From contig NZ_JBHRXI010000010.1 of assembly GCF_042648365.1 (NCBI RefSeq), forward strand, positions 124,001 through 188,000: 64,000 nt of DNA, in the 5' to 3' direction. The notes under the pieces are model-generated. The model was not told where the DNA came from, did not search any database, and was given only the letters and a program-made list of their open reading frames with translations. Each line of letters opens with the position of its first letter. The stretch's first letter is position 1. Of the stretch, positions 16,723 through 24,927 are shown in pieces. A program made the translations under genes and the position numbers. This DNA is from Lutimaribacter_A marinistellae. Lineage in GTDB: Bacteria > Pseudomonadota > Alphaproteobacteria > Rhodobacterales > Rhodobacteraceae.

Positions 16723-17676
16723 TCAGACAGGGTTGGGCAATGGCCGCCCATCCTGTTGAGCGCTGACGTTGTCCAAGGCCATGTGGCCCATCGCGCTACG
16801 GACTTCTTCCGCGGCCGTTCCCAGATGCGGAAGCAGAGTAACGTTCTCGAGGCCCCGCAATCGCGCTGGCACTTCTGGTTCGAACTCGTAAACATCCAGC
16901 CCGGCGCCGCCCAGCGCCCCGGTTTCGAGTGCCGAAATCAGCGCTTCTTCGTCCACGACTTCCCCACGAGCAATGTTCACGAGATGCCCCGTCGGCTTCA
17001 TTGCCGCCAACACGTTTGCGTCGACAAGATGCCGTGTCTCGGCCCCTCCCGGCACCGCTATCACCAGGAAATCGACCTCGGCAGCCATGGCCGCCACGCT
17101 TTGGATGCGCTGCACAGGAAAACCCGGAGATTTCTCACTGCGTGCAATGTAGCTGACGGTCATGCCAAATCCGAAATGGCATCGCCGCGCGATCGCCTCG
17201 CCGATCCGCCCCAGCCCGACTATGCCGACATGCTTTCCGGTCACGTGCAGGCCCAGCATCTGCGTCGGATGCCAACCTTCCCATTGTCCGGAGCGAACAA
17301 GGCGCTCTCCCTCCGCAGCACGGCGCGCACTCATCAACAGAAGGGTCATGGCAATATCGGCCGTGGCGTCCGTCACCGCTCCCGGCGTGTTCGTCACCGC
17401 AACACCGGCGGCCTTGGCAGCGTTCACGTCGATATGATTGTAGCCCACACCGAAATTGGCCAGCAGCTTGCAGCGGATATCACCAGCCGCATCGAACACC
17501 GCTGGTGAGAACGCATCCCCAAGACTTGGAATGACAGCATCGAAGTCCTGCAAAGCTTGGGACATTTCGTCTGCGGTCATCGGGGCGTTGCTTTGCCGGA
17601 TCTCGGTATCGAACTCGGCCTTGGCGCGCGTTTCGACCGCATGCGTCATCGGCCTTGCAACAAGAAGACGCGTCAA
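16723..17676 (-). CDS. D-2-hydroxyacid dehydrogenase (glyoxylate/hydroxypyruvate reductase type)
   Basis: A 317-residue NAD(P)-dependent D-hydroxyacid dehydrogenase. The Rossmann motif G-L-G-R-I-G (near 150), the catalytic Arg in N-I-A-R-G-E (near 237), a Glu in E-F-E-P-E-V (near 267) and the catalytic His in L-L-P-H-L-G (near 287) are all present. It likely reduces glyoxylate or hydroxypyruvate, or acts on D-glycerate. No ATG fits; I chose a TTG at 17676 that overlaps the csaA stop (TTGA) and gives the usual length. The frame remains open upstream only because it shadows csaA. Third gene of the proC-csaA operon. Confidence 0.88.
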   Translation of the reverse strand: MTRLLVARPMTHAVETRAKAEFDTEIRQSNAPMTADEMSQALQDFDAVIPSLGDAFSPAVFDAAGDIRCKLLANFGVGYNHIDVNAAKAAGVAVTNTPGAVTDATADIAMTLLLMSARRAAEGERLVRSGQWEGWHPTQMLGLHVTGKHVGIVGLGRIGEAIARRCHFGFGMTVSYIARSEKSPGFPVQRIQSVAAMAAEVDFLVIAVPGGAETRHLVDANVLAAMKPTGHLVNIARGEVVDEEALISALETGALGGAGLDVYEFEPEVPARLRGLENVTLLPHLGTAAEEVRSAMGHMALDNVSAQQDGRPLPNPV

Positions 17677-18011
17677 TGCATCCGCCCCCCGACCGGTACC
17701 TTGCCATCCGGTCCGACAAGAACGACTGCGCCATTTTCGTCCGGAAGTCCAAGGACCAGAACCTCGGACATGAACTTGCCGATCTGGCGTGGCGGAAAGT
17801 TCACAACGGCCATCACCTGTTTCCCGACAAGGTCTTCGGGCGCATAATGAACCGTAACCTGGGCCGAGGTTTTGCGTTCGCCGATTTCGGGGCCGAAGTC
17901 GATCCACATCTTGATAGCGGGGTTTCTCGCTTCGGGAAACGGTTCAGCGCGGATCACTTCTCCGACGCGGATATCGACCTTTAGAAAGTCGTCGAATGAA
18001 ATTTCAGCCAT
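17673..18011 (-). CDS. csaA: tRNA-binding protein CsaA
   Basis: A 112-residue protein consisting of one tRNA-binding OB-fold domain like that at the C terminus of MetRS and in Arc1p/Trbp111. Hallmarks are K-V-D-I-R-V-G-E-V (strand 1) and V-N-F-P-P-R-Q-I-G. CsaA forms a dimer that binds the outside corner of tRNA and was also proposed as an export chaperone in Bacillus. Its start overlaps the proC end by eight bases and its stop overlaps the TTG of the next gene, so the three are coupled. Confidence 0.95.
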   Translation of the reverse strand: MAEISFDDFLKVDIRVGEVIRAEPFPEARNPAIKMWIDFGPEIGERKTSAQVTVHYAPEDLVGKQVMAVVNFPPRQIGKFMSEVLVLGLPDENGAVVLVGPDGKVPVGGRMH

Positions 18012-18819
18012 GTGACAATTCCTTGGACCTGTTTGTGGCGGCAGCCACTGCGCGTTTCAACAGCGGGGGAAATCCGGTATCGGGATCCATCAACTCCTCG
18101 AGCGCCGCTTGCGTCGTGCCGTTCGGCGAAGTGACGTTGACCCGCAACTGTTCGGGGCTTTCTTCGGCCGCCTCGGCCAGAGCCCCTGCCCCCGCGACGG
18201 TCGCTTTAGCAAGGCGCATCGCCAAGTCATCGGGCAAGCCCTGCGCCGCGCCGGCGGCAGCCAGTGTTTCGATCAGGTGGAATACGTAGGCCGGGCCAGA
18301 CCCGCTGACGCCGGTTACAGCGTCCATCTGCTCTTCGGCATCCAGCCGCACAGTCTGCCCCACGGCCTGCAGCAGAGTCTCGGCCGTGGCCAGATCCTCT
18401 TCGCTGGTACTGGCGTTTCCGACCAGAGCGGTTATGCCGCGCCCGACGGCCGCTGGCGTGTTCGGCATGGCTCGCACAATCGGGGTTTCGGCCCCCAAGA
18501 TTCGTTCAAACGTGGCGATCGGCGTTCCCGCAGCGACGGAAAGGAAAAGCGTACCCCCTCCCGCAAGATCCGTAATGCCCGGCAAGGCATCGGCCATCAT
18601 CTGAGGTTTCACCGCGATCAGGACGATTGCAGGCGCCTTGGGCAGCGCGGTGTTCAGATGTACGCCCTGTGCTTTTACCCAGTCGGAGGGGTTGGGATCG
18701 ACAATCCAGACCGACGAGGCTGGCAACCCGTTCTCAAGCCAGCCTGACAGCATGGCCGATCCCATCTTTCCGCACCCGAGGAGGACCAGCCCCTGTTCTG
18801 CGACCCGGCTTGAATTCAT
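18004..18819 (-). CDS. proC: Pyrroline-5-carboxylate reductase
   Basis: A 271-residue NAD(P)H-dependent enzyme catalysing the last step of proline synthesis. It has the N-terminal dinucleotide motif G-C-G-K-M-G-S-A-M (about 14-22) and the C-terminal dimerisation signature (S-G-S-G-P-A-Y-V-F near 173; N-V-T-S-P-N-G-T-T-Q near 228). It is the first gene of a tightly overlapping operon with csaA and a hydroxyacid dehydrogenase. The gap to the upstream ybjN-like gene is 38 bases, so that gene could also be in the same transcript. Confidence 0.96.
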   Translation of the reverse strand: MNSSRVAEQGLVLLGCGKMGSAMLSGWLENGLPASSVWIVDPNPSDWVKAQGVHLNTALPKAPAIVLIAVKPQMMADALPGITDLAGGGTLFLSVAAGTPIATFERILGAETPIVRAMPNTPAAVGRGITALVGNASTSEEDLATAETLLQAVGQTVRLDAEEQMDAVTGVSGSGPAYVFHLIETLAAAGAAQGLPDDLAMRLAKATVAGAGALAEAAEESPEQLRVNVTSPNGTTQAALEELMDPDTGFPPLLKRAVAAATNRSKELSHG

Positions 18820-18857
18820 TGGTGCCCCTCCCCTCGATACAGGTTCGGGGCACAGGT

Positions 18858-19358
18858 TTAAGCGCGGCCGTAAGCCTCTGCAATGGCTACCTGCATTGCC
18901 TCGGCAACGCTGCGCCCGCCCCAGACCATCAGTTGGATCGCGGGATAATAACGCTCAGCGCTGAGCACGGCTGCATTGATCATCGTATCGATCTGTTCTG
19001 CACTTGCGACTTGGCCGCCCGAAAGGACGAGACCGTAGCGGTAAACCATCAGCTTCTGGGCAGCCCAATAGGTGAAGGCTCCGGCCCAGCACTGGTCGTT
19101 CATCGCGTTCACAAGTTCGTAAAGCCCTGGAAGGCTTTCTTCCGGCGGCTCCATCTCGAAGGTGCAGACCATCCGAAGCGTCTCGTCATAGCCTGACCAG
19201 GCCAGCGTTATCGAGTAGGTGCGCCATTGCCCTTCGACAGCCATGGCGATCTGGTCGTCGCCTATGCGGTCGAAATCCCAGTCATGATGCTCGGCGATAT
19301 GCTCGACGATATCGATGGGATGAATGTCTTCTTCGAGATACTGCTCTGAAAGGGCCAT
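18858..19358 (-). CDS. YbjN domain-containing protein
   Basis: A 166-residue acidic protein of the YbjN superfamily, which shares the fold of type III secretion chaperones. Typical features are the I-D-I-V-E-H-I-A-E-H-H-D-W-D-F opening and the Y-S-I-T-L-A-W-S block. In enterobacteria YbjN affects stress and motility; in alphaproteobacteria its role is unknown. GAGGTGGC precedes the ATG. It lies directly upstream of proC on the same strand. Its 5' leader contains a nested hairpin. Confidence 0.85.
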   Translation of the reverse strand: MALSEQYLEEDIHPIDIVEHIAEHHDWDFDRIGDDQIAMAVEGQWRTYSITLAWSGYDETLRMVCTFEMEPPEESLPGLYELVNAMNDQCWAGAFTYWAAQKLMVYRYGLVLSGGQVASAEQIDTMINAAVLSAERYYPAIQLMVWGGRSVAEAMQVAIAEAYGRA

Positions 19359-19667
19359 GATGCCACCTCGCTGATCTCTAGCATCTTGGGGCTGGCAGCG
19401 CCCCCAGCGCTAGGTGCCTGATCTACAGACCGGGGCGATCCCCCGTGCCCGTACAAGATATGGTGCTTGTCGGCTGGCGCTCTGGCAACCCCCATTTTTG
19501 GGGATAACGGCAATAAGTTGTGGACGACTGGCCACGCCGATCAAAATATCGGCAGGTCATCAAGCTTTCGCTTGCGCCCAGAATGTGTGGCTGCAAAATG
19601 TAGTGCACCGCGCAAGGGCAGGCCCAAGCGCGGCGCTTCAGTCCATAAAATCAGTGGCAGATTGCGT
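19359..19667. other. Intergenic region with a hairpin near the ybjN-like start
   Basis: About 310 bases between ubiK and the YbjN-like gene, both on the minus strand. A nested stem-loop spans 19378-19413, with outer arms CTAGC/GCTAG and inner arms GGGGC/GCCCC, in what should be the leader of the YbjN-like transcript. A short CCCCA/TGGGG hairpin lies at 19490-19503. No ORF here is convincing and I recognise no known RNA family. Confidence 0.4.
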
Positions 19668-19943
19668 TCACGCAGACCCGTCTTCGACCTTGGGCGAGGC
19701 ATCATGCTTGGCCTCGAGTGCCTTGATGCGGGCCTCGAGTGCAGCATTTTCTTCACGCGCTTTCTGAGCCATAGCCCGCACGGCATCGAACTCTTCGCGC
19801 GTAACGAAATCACGATCGGCCAACCAGCGGTCGATCATCGATTTCATTGCGGTCTCTGCTTCTTCCCGCGCGCCCTGTGCAACGCCCATCGCGTTTGTCA
19901 TCAGCTGCGAGATATCGTCGAACATCTTGTTTCGGGTCTGCAT
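19668..19943 (-). CDS. ubiK: Accessory factor UbiK family protein (BMFP)
   Basis: A 91-residue protein with an amphipathic N-terminal helix (M-F-D-D-I-S-Q-L-M-T-N-A) and a C-terminal coiled coil (about 50-80, A-R-I-K-A-L-E-A). This is the BMFP/YqiC layout; UbiK trimerises and helps the UbiJ lipid-binding protein during aerobic ubiquinone synthesis. The start at 19943 has GGGAG at good spacing; an internal ATG at 19925 would also be family-like. Divergent from lgt. Confidence 0.9.
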   Translation of the reverse strand: MQTRNKMFDDISQLMTNAMGVAQGAREEAETAMKSMIDRWLADRDFVTREEFDAVRAMAQKAREENAALEARIKALEAKHDASPKVEDGSA

Positions 19944-20038
19944 GTCATACTCCCGTGTCTGGCTGCCCTCTATATGGGCGAGCTTCGCCGTGGGCTCAAG
20001 GTTGACTTGTCCCTTACGGCGCGGGCAAGGAGACGCAC

Positions 20039-20926
20039 ATGCAGGCAGTCATCCCCTTCCCCGATCTTTCACCCGAGCTTTTCTCGATCTCCATCGGCGG
20101 TATGGAGTTTGCGCTACGCTGGTACGCACTGGCCTATATCGCCGGTATCGTCATTGCCTGGCGCATGGCCGTGGCCGCGCTGCGACGCCCTGCCTTGTGG
20201 CCTGCCCATCACCCGCCAATGCGCCCCGAACAGGTCGAGGATCTTCTGACGTGGATCGTGTTGGGCGTGATCCTCGGCGGCAGGCTGGGATTCGTTCTTT
20301 TCTACCAGCCGGCATACTACCTCGCGAACCCGCTCGACATTCTCAAGGTCTGGCAAGGTGGAATGGCCTTCCACGGCGGGCTGCTTGGCGTGGTGCTGTC
20401 AACCCTACTCTGGGCCGCACGACATAACGTTCCGCGCCTCGCCATATCCGATCTTGTCGCACACACGGTGCCGCCCGGCCTGCTGCTGGGACGTTTGGCA
20501 AACTTCGTCAATGCCGAACTGTGGGGGCGACCGTCGGACCTGCCTTGGGCCGTTATCTTTCCCGGACCCGCCGCGCAGGATTGTCCGGACGTGGTCGGGC
20601 TGTGCGCACGCCACCCCTCGCAACTCTACGAGGCAGCGCTTGAAGGCCTGATACTTGGCGTTGTCTTGCTGTGGCTTGTCTATCGACGCGGCGCATTCAA
20701 GCGCCCCGGCCTGATCCTTGGCGTCTTTCTTGCCGGCTACGGAGCGGCCCGGTTCTTGGTGGAGTTCTTTCGCCAAGCGGATGCGCAATTCGTGTCGGCT
20801 GGTAACCCCCTCGGTCTGGCATGGCATGTCGGAGGCTGGGGCCTGACGATGGGGCAAATCCTGTCTGTCCCGATGATCCTGCTTGGACTGTATTTTGTCG
20901 CTCGTGCGCGACGAGGAACGGCATGA
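20039..20926 (+). CDS. lgt: Prolipoprotein diacylglyceryl transferase
   Basis: A 295-residue inner-membrane enzyme with about seven membrane helices that transfers diacylglyceryl from phosphatidylglycerol to the lipobox cysteine. Signature elements are M-A-F-H-G-G-L-L-G (near 107) and G-R-L-A-N-F-V-N-A-E-L-W-G-R (near 155), plus the final R-F-L-V-E-F-F-R block. AAGGAG precedes the ATG. The stop overlaps the next start as ATGA, giving a lgt-midA-pgeF operon. Confidence 0.97.
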   Translation: MQAVIPFPDLSPELFSISIGGMEFALRWYALAYIAGIVIAWRMAVAALRRPALWPAHHPPMRPEQVEDLLTWIVLGVILGGRLGFVLFYQPAYYLANPLDILKVWQGGMAFHGGLLGVVLSTLLWAARHNVPRLAISDLVAHTVPPGLLLGRLANFVNAELWGRPSDLPWAVIFPGPAAQDCPDVVGLCARHPSQLYEAALEGLILGVVLLWLVYRRGAFKRPGLILGVFLAGYGAARFLVEFFRQADAQFVSAGNPLGLAWHVGGWGLTMGQILSVPMILLGLYFVARARRGTA

Positions 20927-21990
20927 GCCTGCTACGTGTGTTGCTGGATCGCATTGCGGCCGACGGCCCCATGAGTGTTGCCGAGTACATGGCGACGTGC
21001 CTCCTGCATCCAGAACACGGCTATTACACGACGCGGGACCCGTTTGGCACCAAGGGAGATTTCGTCACGGCACCCGAGATAAGCCAGATGTTCGGGGAAC
21101 TTCTTGGGCTTTGCCTTGCACAGGCTTGGATGGATCAGGGGAGCCCTTCGCTCTTCTGTCTTGCCGAGCTTGGACCCGGGCGCGGAACGCTTATGGCCGA
21201 CGTGCTCCGCGCGACGTCTCGCGTGCCCGGCTTCGTCGAAGCTGCGCAAATCGTTCTTGTCGAGGTTTCTCCAATGCTGCGCGAGGCTCAGGCACAAGCG
21301 CTCGCACCCCACCAGCCGCGATGGATCGAGACGACGGACGACCTGCCTGACCTGCCTCTGTTCGCTGTCGCCAACGAGTTTTTCGATGCCCTGCCGATCC
21401 GCCAGTTTCTGCGCAGTTCCACGGGATGGCGCGAACGTCTGGTCGGTGAACGCGACGGACAGCTGACGTTCGGCCTGGGCGCCGAGGTCCCTCAGTCGGC
21501 ACTGGAACATCGTTTGTCCGACACATCCGAAGGAGACATGGTCGAAATCGCGGCTTCTGCTCCGGTAGTTGTTGAAACCATCGCTCGAAAGATCGCAAAT
21601 CACGGCGGTGCGGCGCTGGTCGTCGACTATGGCGACTGGCGGTCACTGGGCGATACGTTCCAGGCGATGCGCGGGCATGAGTACACGGATCCCCTGGCCA
21701 ATCCGGGTCAGGCCGATCTGACGTCTCATGTCGATTTCGAGCCGCTTGCTGAAACCGCCCGTACGGCGGGCGCGGCCCATAGCAGGCTGACGCCGCAGGG
21801 CGTGTTTCTAGAACGCCTCGGCATCACCGAGCGCGCCCGGCAATTGGCGGCAGGTCTTGAAGGTAAACGTCTCGATGAACTGATACAGGCACATCGCCGG
21901 TTGACGCATCCGGATGATATGGGACAACTGTTCAAGGTGCTGGGTCTGTTCCCGGCCTCTGCCAATCCACCGCCTGGGCTCGAGCCATGA
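20923..21990 (+). CDS. Class I SAM-dependent methyltransferase (MidA/NDUFAF7 homologue)
   Basis: A 355-residue protein of the SAM-dependent methyltransferase family whose mitochondrial member NDUFAF7/MidA dimethylates an arginine of the complex I subunit NDUFS2. The N terminus P-M-S-V-A-E-Y-M and G-Y-Y-T-T-R-D-P-F-G-x-x-G-D-F-x-T-A-P-E-I-S is diagnostic; the SAM motif is E-L-G-P-G-R-G-T-L-M near 85. Its bacterial target is likely NuoD, by homology only. The ATG overlaps the lgt stop, and its own stop overlaps the pgeF start. Confidence 0.92.
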   Translation: MSLLRVLLDRIAADGPMSVAEYMATCLLHPEHGYYTTRDPFGTKGDFVTAPEISQMFGELLGLCLAQAWMDQGSPSLFCLAELGPGRGTLMADVLRATSRVPGFVEAAQIVLVEVSPMLREAQAQALAPHQPRWIETTDDLPDLPLFAVANEFFDALPIRQFLRSSTGWRERLVGERDGQLTFGLGAEVPQSALEHRLSDTSEGDMVEIAASAPVVVETIARKIANHGGAALVVDYGDWRSLGDTFQAMRGHEYTDPLANPGQADLTSHVDFEPLAETARTAGAAHSRLTPQGVFLERLGITERARQLAAGLEGKRLDELIQAHRRLTHPDDMGQLFKVLGLFPASANPPPGLEP

Positions 21991-22742
21991 CACTTGAGAT
22001 CCTGACATCCGATCTGCTCTCTTCAATCCGCCACGGGTTCTTTACCCGACGTGGCGGGGCATCGTCTGGCATCTTCTCTGGCCTCAATTGCGGGCGCGGA
22101 TCCTCGGATCAGAACGAGGCCGTCGCCCTCAACCGCGAGCGGGTCGCCAAGGCCATCGGAGTGGAGGCCTCCTCTCTGGTCGGCGTTCACCAAATCCATT
22201 CCTCAAAGGTGGTGAAGATTACCGACGCAGAACACGAACGCCCCACGGCGGATGCAATGGTGACGGCGACGCCTGGAATCGCACTCAGCGTTCTGACCGC
22301 CGACTGTCAGCCGGTACTTTTTGCCGACCTGGAAAACGGCGTCATCGGCGCAGCCCATGCAGGTTGGCGCGGCGCAATGGACGGTGTCCTCGATTCGACG
22401 ATCAGCGCGATGGAAGAAATGGGGGCAAACCGCGATCATATCGTTGCCGTGATCGGACCTACGATCTCTCAGCGAAACTACGAGGTAGGCCCCGAGTTCT
22501 TTGACGAGTTCATGTCTGATGACAGCGAAAACGCCCGGTTCTTTGCGAATGGAGAAGGCGATCGCATGCTTTTCGACCTTCCCGGCTATGGGCTGCATCG
22601 GCTGCGCGCGGCTGGTGTAGATGCCGCAGAATGGATCCGTCACTGCACCTATGCCGATCCGGGCCGCTTCTATTCCTATCGACGCAGCACCCACAACCGC
22701 GAAGCCGACTATGGAAGGCTGATCTCGGCCATCCGTCTTTGA
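21987..22742 (+). CDS. pgeF: Peptidoglycan editing factor / purine nucleoside phosphorylase (YfiH type)
   Basis: A 251-residue laccase-domain protein (DUF152). The zinc ligands are visible in G-V-H-Q-I-H-S-S, T-A-D-C-Q-P-V and A-H-A-G-W-R-G. E. coli PgeF prevents misincorporation of L-Ser into muropeptides, and relatives act as purine nucleoside phosphorylases; either activity is possible here. The start overlaps the methyltransferase stop by four bases. Last gene of the lgt operon. Confidence 0.94.
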   Translation: MTLEILTSDLLSSIRHGFFTRRGGASSGIFSGLNCGRGSSDQNEAVALNRERVAKAIGVEASSLVGVHQIHSSKVVKITDAEHERPTADAMVTATPGIALSVLTADCQPVLFADLENGVIGAAHAGWRGAMDGVLDSTISAMEEMGANRDHIVAVIGPTISQRNYEVGPEFFDEFMSDDSENARFFANGEGDRMLFDLPGYGLHRLRAAGVDAAEWIRHCTYADPGRFYSYRRSTHNREADYGRLISAIRL

Positions 22743-23005
22743 CGCGCATCCGCTGTCTTTTTCGCAATTTTGCCACATTCCAGATGCAACTTATGCTTGC
22801 GACCCACGAAAACCCCAACGATTTCACCGAAATGGCGTGAAAATCCGGACGTGGCTCAATGTGACCCGCTTTGGCCGGTCGTGACGCTTTGTCGGCAATT
22901 TTTCCTTGATCTGCCCCAGAGGTGCCGCAAACCGGCGCGATGCTAATCCTTGACGAAAACGAGCGGGCACAGACCCGCACCGCCAAGGCAGGACAGGAGA
23001 CACAC

Positions 23006-23149
23006 ATGAAACCGAAGGCCCGATTCATCAAGTCCGTGATTGCAGCAGCACAAGACTGCGACACGACCCTTCCCTGGGCGCGCGGCAAGCGCAACGCAAT
23101 TGAACTGCAGTTGCTGCGCAGGTCGGCCCAACGCCGGAAACTAGCCTGA
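23006..23149 (+). CDS. Small basic protein (47 aa) with own terminator
   Basis: A 47-residue Arg/Lys-rich ORF (M-K-P-K-A-R-F-I-K-S-V-I to R-R-K-L-A) with the central motif L-P-W-A-R-G-K-R. It has a strong AGGAGA ribosome site and a perfect intrinsic terminator 89 bases downstream, so it looks like a free-standing transcription unit. I recall similar short basic proteins with a P-W-x-R-G motif in other Rhodobacterales, but no function. A GCGGG/CCCGC stem-loop lies in its leader. Confidence 0.65.
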   Translation: MKPKARFIKSVIAAAQDCDTTLPWARGKRNAIELQLLRRSAQRRKLA

Positions 23150-23500
23150 GCAAGAATATTCCAGGGCCGCCATTGCTCGCGGCTGCCCGAGGTTCCCGAA
23201 ACCGGACGCTGCCCCTGACCGGTCGGGAAAGACGGAGCCCGCCCCGCGCCGTGCGGGGCGGGTTTTGCATAGGGGTAGATTCGCGCCATGCGTGGGCGGC
23301 CCTGCCGGCCTCGCAGAAACAGTAGGAACCGCTCGCGCCTATTGAACACGGATTGATAGCCGGATCGCCCGATTTTCGGGTTTTCCGAGGGTCCTGACGC
23401 AAAAGTCGCGGAAATATGTTACGATTTTTAGGTGTAATGTTCCGAGTTGTCGGTGGGGGCCGACTGGGACACGACCCGGAAAGAAAGGGCCGGTAACGTC
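23150..23500. other. Intergenic region between the 47-aa ORF and the Hint protein
   Basis: About 350 bases that hold the terminator of the small ORF (23238-23266) and then an AT-rich stretch around 23400-23445 that probably contains the promoter of the Hint-domain gene. I see no further gene. Confidence 0.4.
23238..23266 (+). terminator. Strong intrinsic terminator after the 47-aa ORF
   Basis: A perfect ten-base-pair GC stem (CCCGCCCCGC / GCGGGGCGGG) with a five-base loop is followed by TTTT. Confidence 0.85.
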
Positions 23501-24283
23501 ATGTCGATCCCCCATTCGCTTGCCCGTGCGGCACGCAACGCTGTCGAAACGAGTCCAATCCTCCAAGACCCTGCCGCCTTGCGAGCGCCTCAACGCCCGC
23601 AACTTCGCCGCTATGAGGTCAGTTCACTTCAGGAGGACGGGACGTTTGTTCAAACCCGCCATATTGCCCCGGCACTACCGTTATTCGAGAATGCATTTTG
23701 CGCTTTTTCGCGCGGATCTCTCATCGAAACGGACCAGGGCCCCATGGCGATCGAGGATTTGCTGCCGGGTGATCGTGTGATCACCGGCAACGGCTCCGCC
23801 CAAGAGGTACTTTGGAAAGGGTCGACGACCCTTGTACCAGGCCGCCCGGACAAGCGTGGCCGCACCCACCACCTCTACCGTATCATGGCCGACAGTTTCG
23901 GCATGCAGCGCCCGCTATCGGGCGTGATTGCAGGGCCCTCGGCCCGGCTTAAGGCCACTCCAGCCCATTTGCGTCACCTGACCGGCGGTGAGCCAATGCT
24001 GGTTCCCATGGTGGAACTCGTCGACGGCATGGGCGTGATCGAAACCGCGCCCCCGACCCCGGTCGAGTTGTTTCACATCTGCCTGCGGCGACATGCATTG
24101 ATCAATGTCGACGGGCTGGAGTTTGAAACCTATCACCCAGGCGTCAATGCGGTGCGCGTGATCAGCCACGCCATGCGTTCACTCTATCTCAACCTCTTCC
24201 CGCATATCTACACGCTTACCGATTTCGGTCCGCAAATCCTGCCGCGTGGCGGTGAGGGCGAAATCGACAAGCTGATTGCCTGA
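23501..24283 (+). CDS. Hint domain-containing protein
   Basis: A 260-residue protein with a Hint (hedgehog/intein) module over about 65-210. The opening S-R-G-S-L-I-E-T-x-x-G-P-M-A-I-E-D-L-L-P-G-D-R-V-I-T and the Q-E-V-L-W-K-G block are typical of the stand-alone Hint proteins abundant in Roseobacter genomes. A Cys (C67) lies one position away from where the self-splicing Cys1 normally sits, and there is no obvious C-extein junction, so autoprocessing is uncertain. I chose the ATG at 23501 because it begins a normal N terminus after GGGCCGG. Single gene, function unknown. Confidence 0.82.
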   Translation: MSIPHSLARAARNAVETSPILQDPAALRAPQRPQLRRYEVSSLQEDGTFVQTRHIAPALPLFENAFCAFSRGSLIETDQGPMAIEDLLPGDRVITGNGSAQEVLWKGSTTLVPGRPDKRGRTHHLYRIMADSFGMQRPLSGVIAGPSARLKATPAHLRHLTGGEPMLVPMVELVDGMGVIETAPPTPVELFHICLRRHALINVDGLEFETYHPGVNAVRVISHAMRSLYLNLFPHIYTLTDFGPQILPRGGEGEIDKLIA

Positions 24284-24300
24284 GTAACCGGGGAAACGAC

Positions 24301-24459
24301 ATGTCGATCCTGCTGAGCTGGGTGGCGAGCGTTCTCGTCACCCTCGTTCTTCCCTCGCACCCTGCGCCGGACGGGCCTGCCGGCCTCATGCCGAACGGCT
24401 CAGCCTCTCCTCAAGCACGTCGAAAGGAACCCCGGGTTCGTCTTTCGCGCCACGAATGA
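24301..24459 (+). CDS. Possible small membrane ORF
   Basis: A 52-residue frame 17 bases after the Hint gene, with GGGGAAA before the ATG and a hydrophobic N-terminal helix (L-L-S-W-V-A-S-V-L-V-T-L-V-L). Its 3' half lies on top of the convergent lrp gene, so the C-terminal sequence may be accidental. Listed because spacing and ribosome site are good. Confidence 0.25.
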   Translation: MSILLSWVASVLVTLVLPSHPAPDGPAGLMPNGSASPQARRKEPRVRLSRHE

Positions 24460-24886
24460 CCAAAGACGTCTTTACGCTGGCCACGTTGGGCGTGGTCAGA
24501 AGGGTGCCGGTCAGGAAACTCTGAAAACTGCTCAGGTCCGGCGCCACGCATTTCAGTATGAAATCGACCTCGCCATTCAGCATGTGGCACTCGCGTACCA
24601 ACGACCAGCTGCGGCACCGCTCCTCGAAGGCACGCAATTCAACTTCGGCCTGGCTGTCCAGCCCGACCATGGCGAAAACCTGAACTTCAAAGCCAAGCTC
24701 CCGCGCGTTCACCTCGGCATGATACCCCCGGATCAGACCTGATTCCTCAAGCGTGCGAACACGACGCAGGCAGGGCGGGGCGGATATTCCCACGCGCTTT
24801 GCAAGTTCCACATTCGTCATGCGGCCATCGGATTGTAGTTCGGCAAGGATCTTGCGATCGATTTCGTCCAGTCGTGTTGCGACCAT
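24386..24886 (-). CDS. Lrp/AsnC family transcriptional regulator
   Basis: A 166-residue regulator. Residues 5-60 are the winged HTH (L-D-E-I-D-R-K-I-L-A-E-L and V-G-I-S-A-P-P-C-L-R-R-V-R-T-L-E), and about 70-145 the RAM ligand-binding domain. Lrp proteins form octamers and sense amino acids. GGGAG precedes the ATG. It is transcribed divergently from trxB, and a large inverted repeat lies just upstream of its start, so autoregulation and control of trxB are likely. The ligand cannot be read from the sequence. Confidence 0.93.
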   Translation of the reverse strand: MVATRLDEIDRKILAELQSDGRMTNVELAKRVGISAPPCLRRVRTLEESGLIRGYHAEVNARELGFEVQVFAMVGLDSQAEVELRAFEERCRSWSLVRECHMLNGEVDFILKCVAPDLSSFQSFLTGTLLTTPNVASVKTSLVIRGAKDEPGVPFDVLEERLSRSA

Positions 24887-24927
24887 CAAGGGCTCCCATC
24901 TTTGCGGTTGTTATATCAGCGCCCTTT

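Noticed and set aside
19490..19503. CCCCA/TGGGG hairpin as a terminator of ubiK
   Set aside because: The stem is only five base pairs and no T tract follows on the minus strand.
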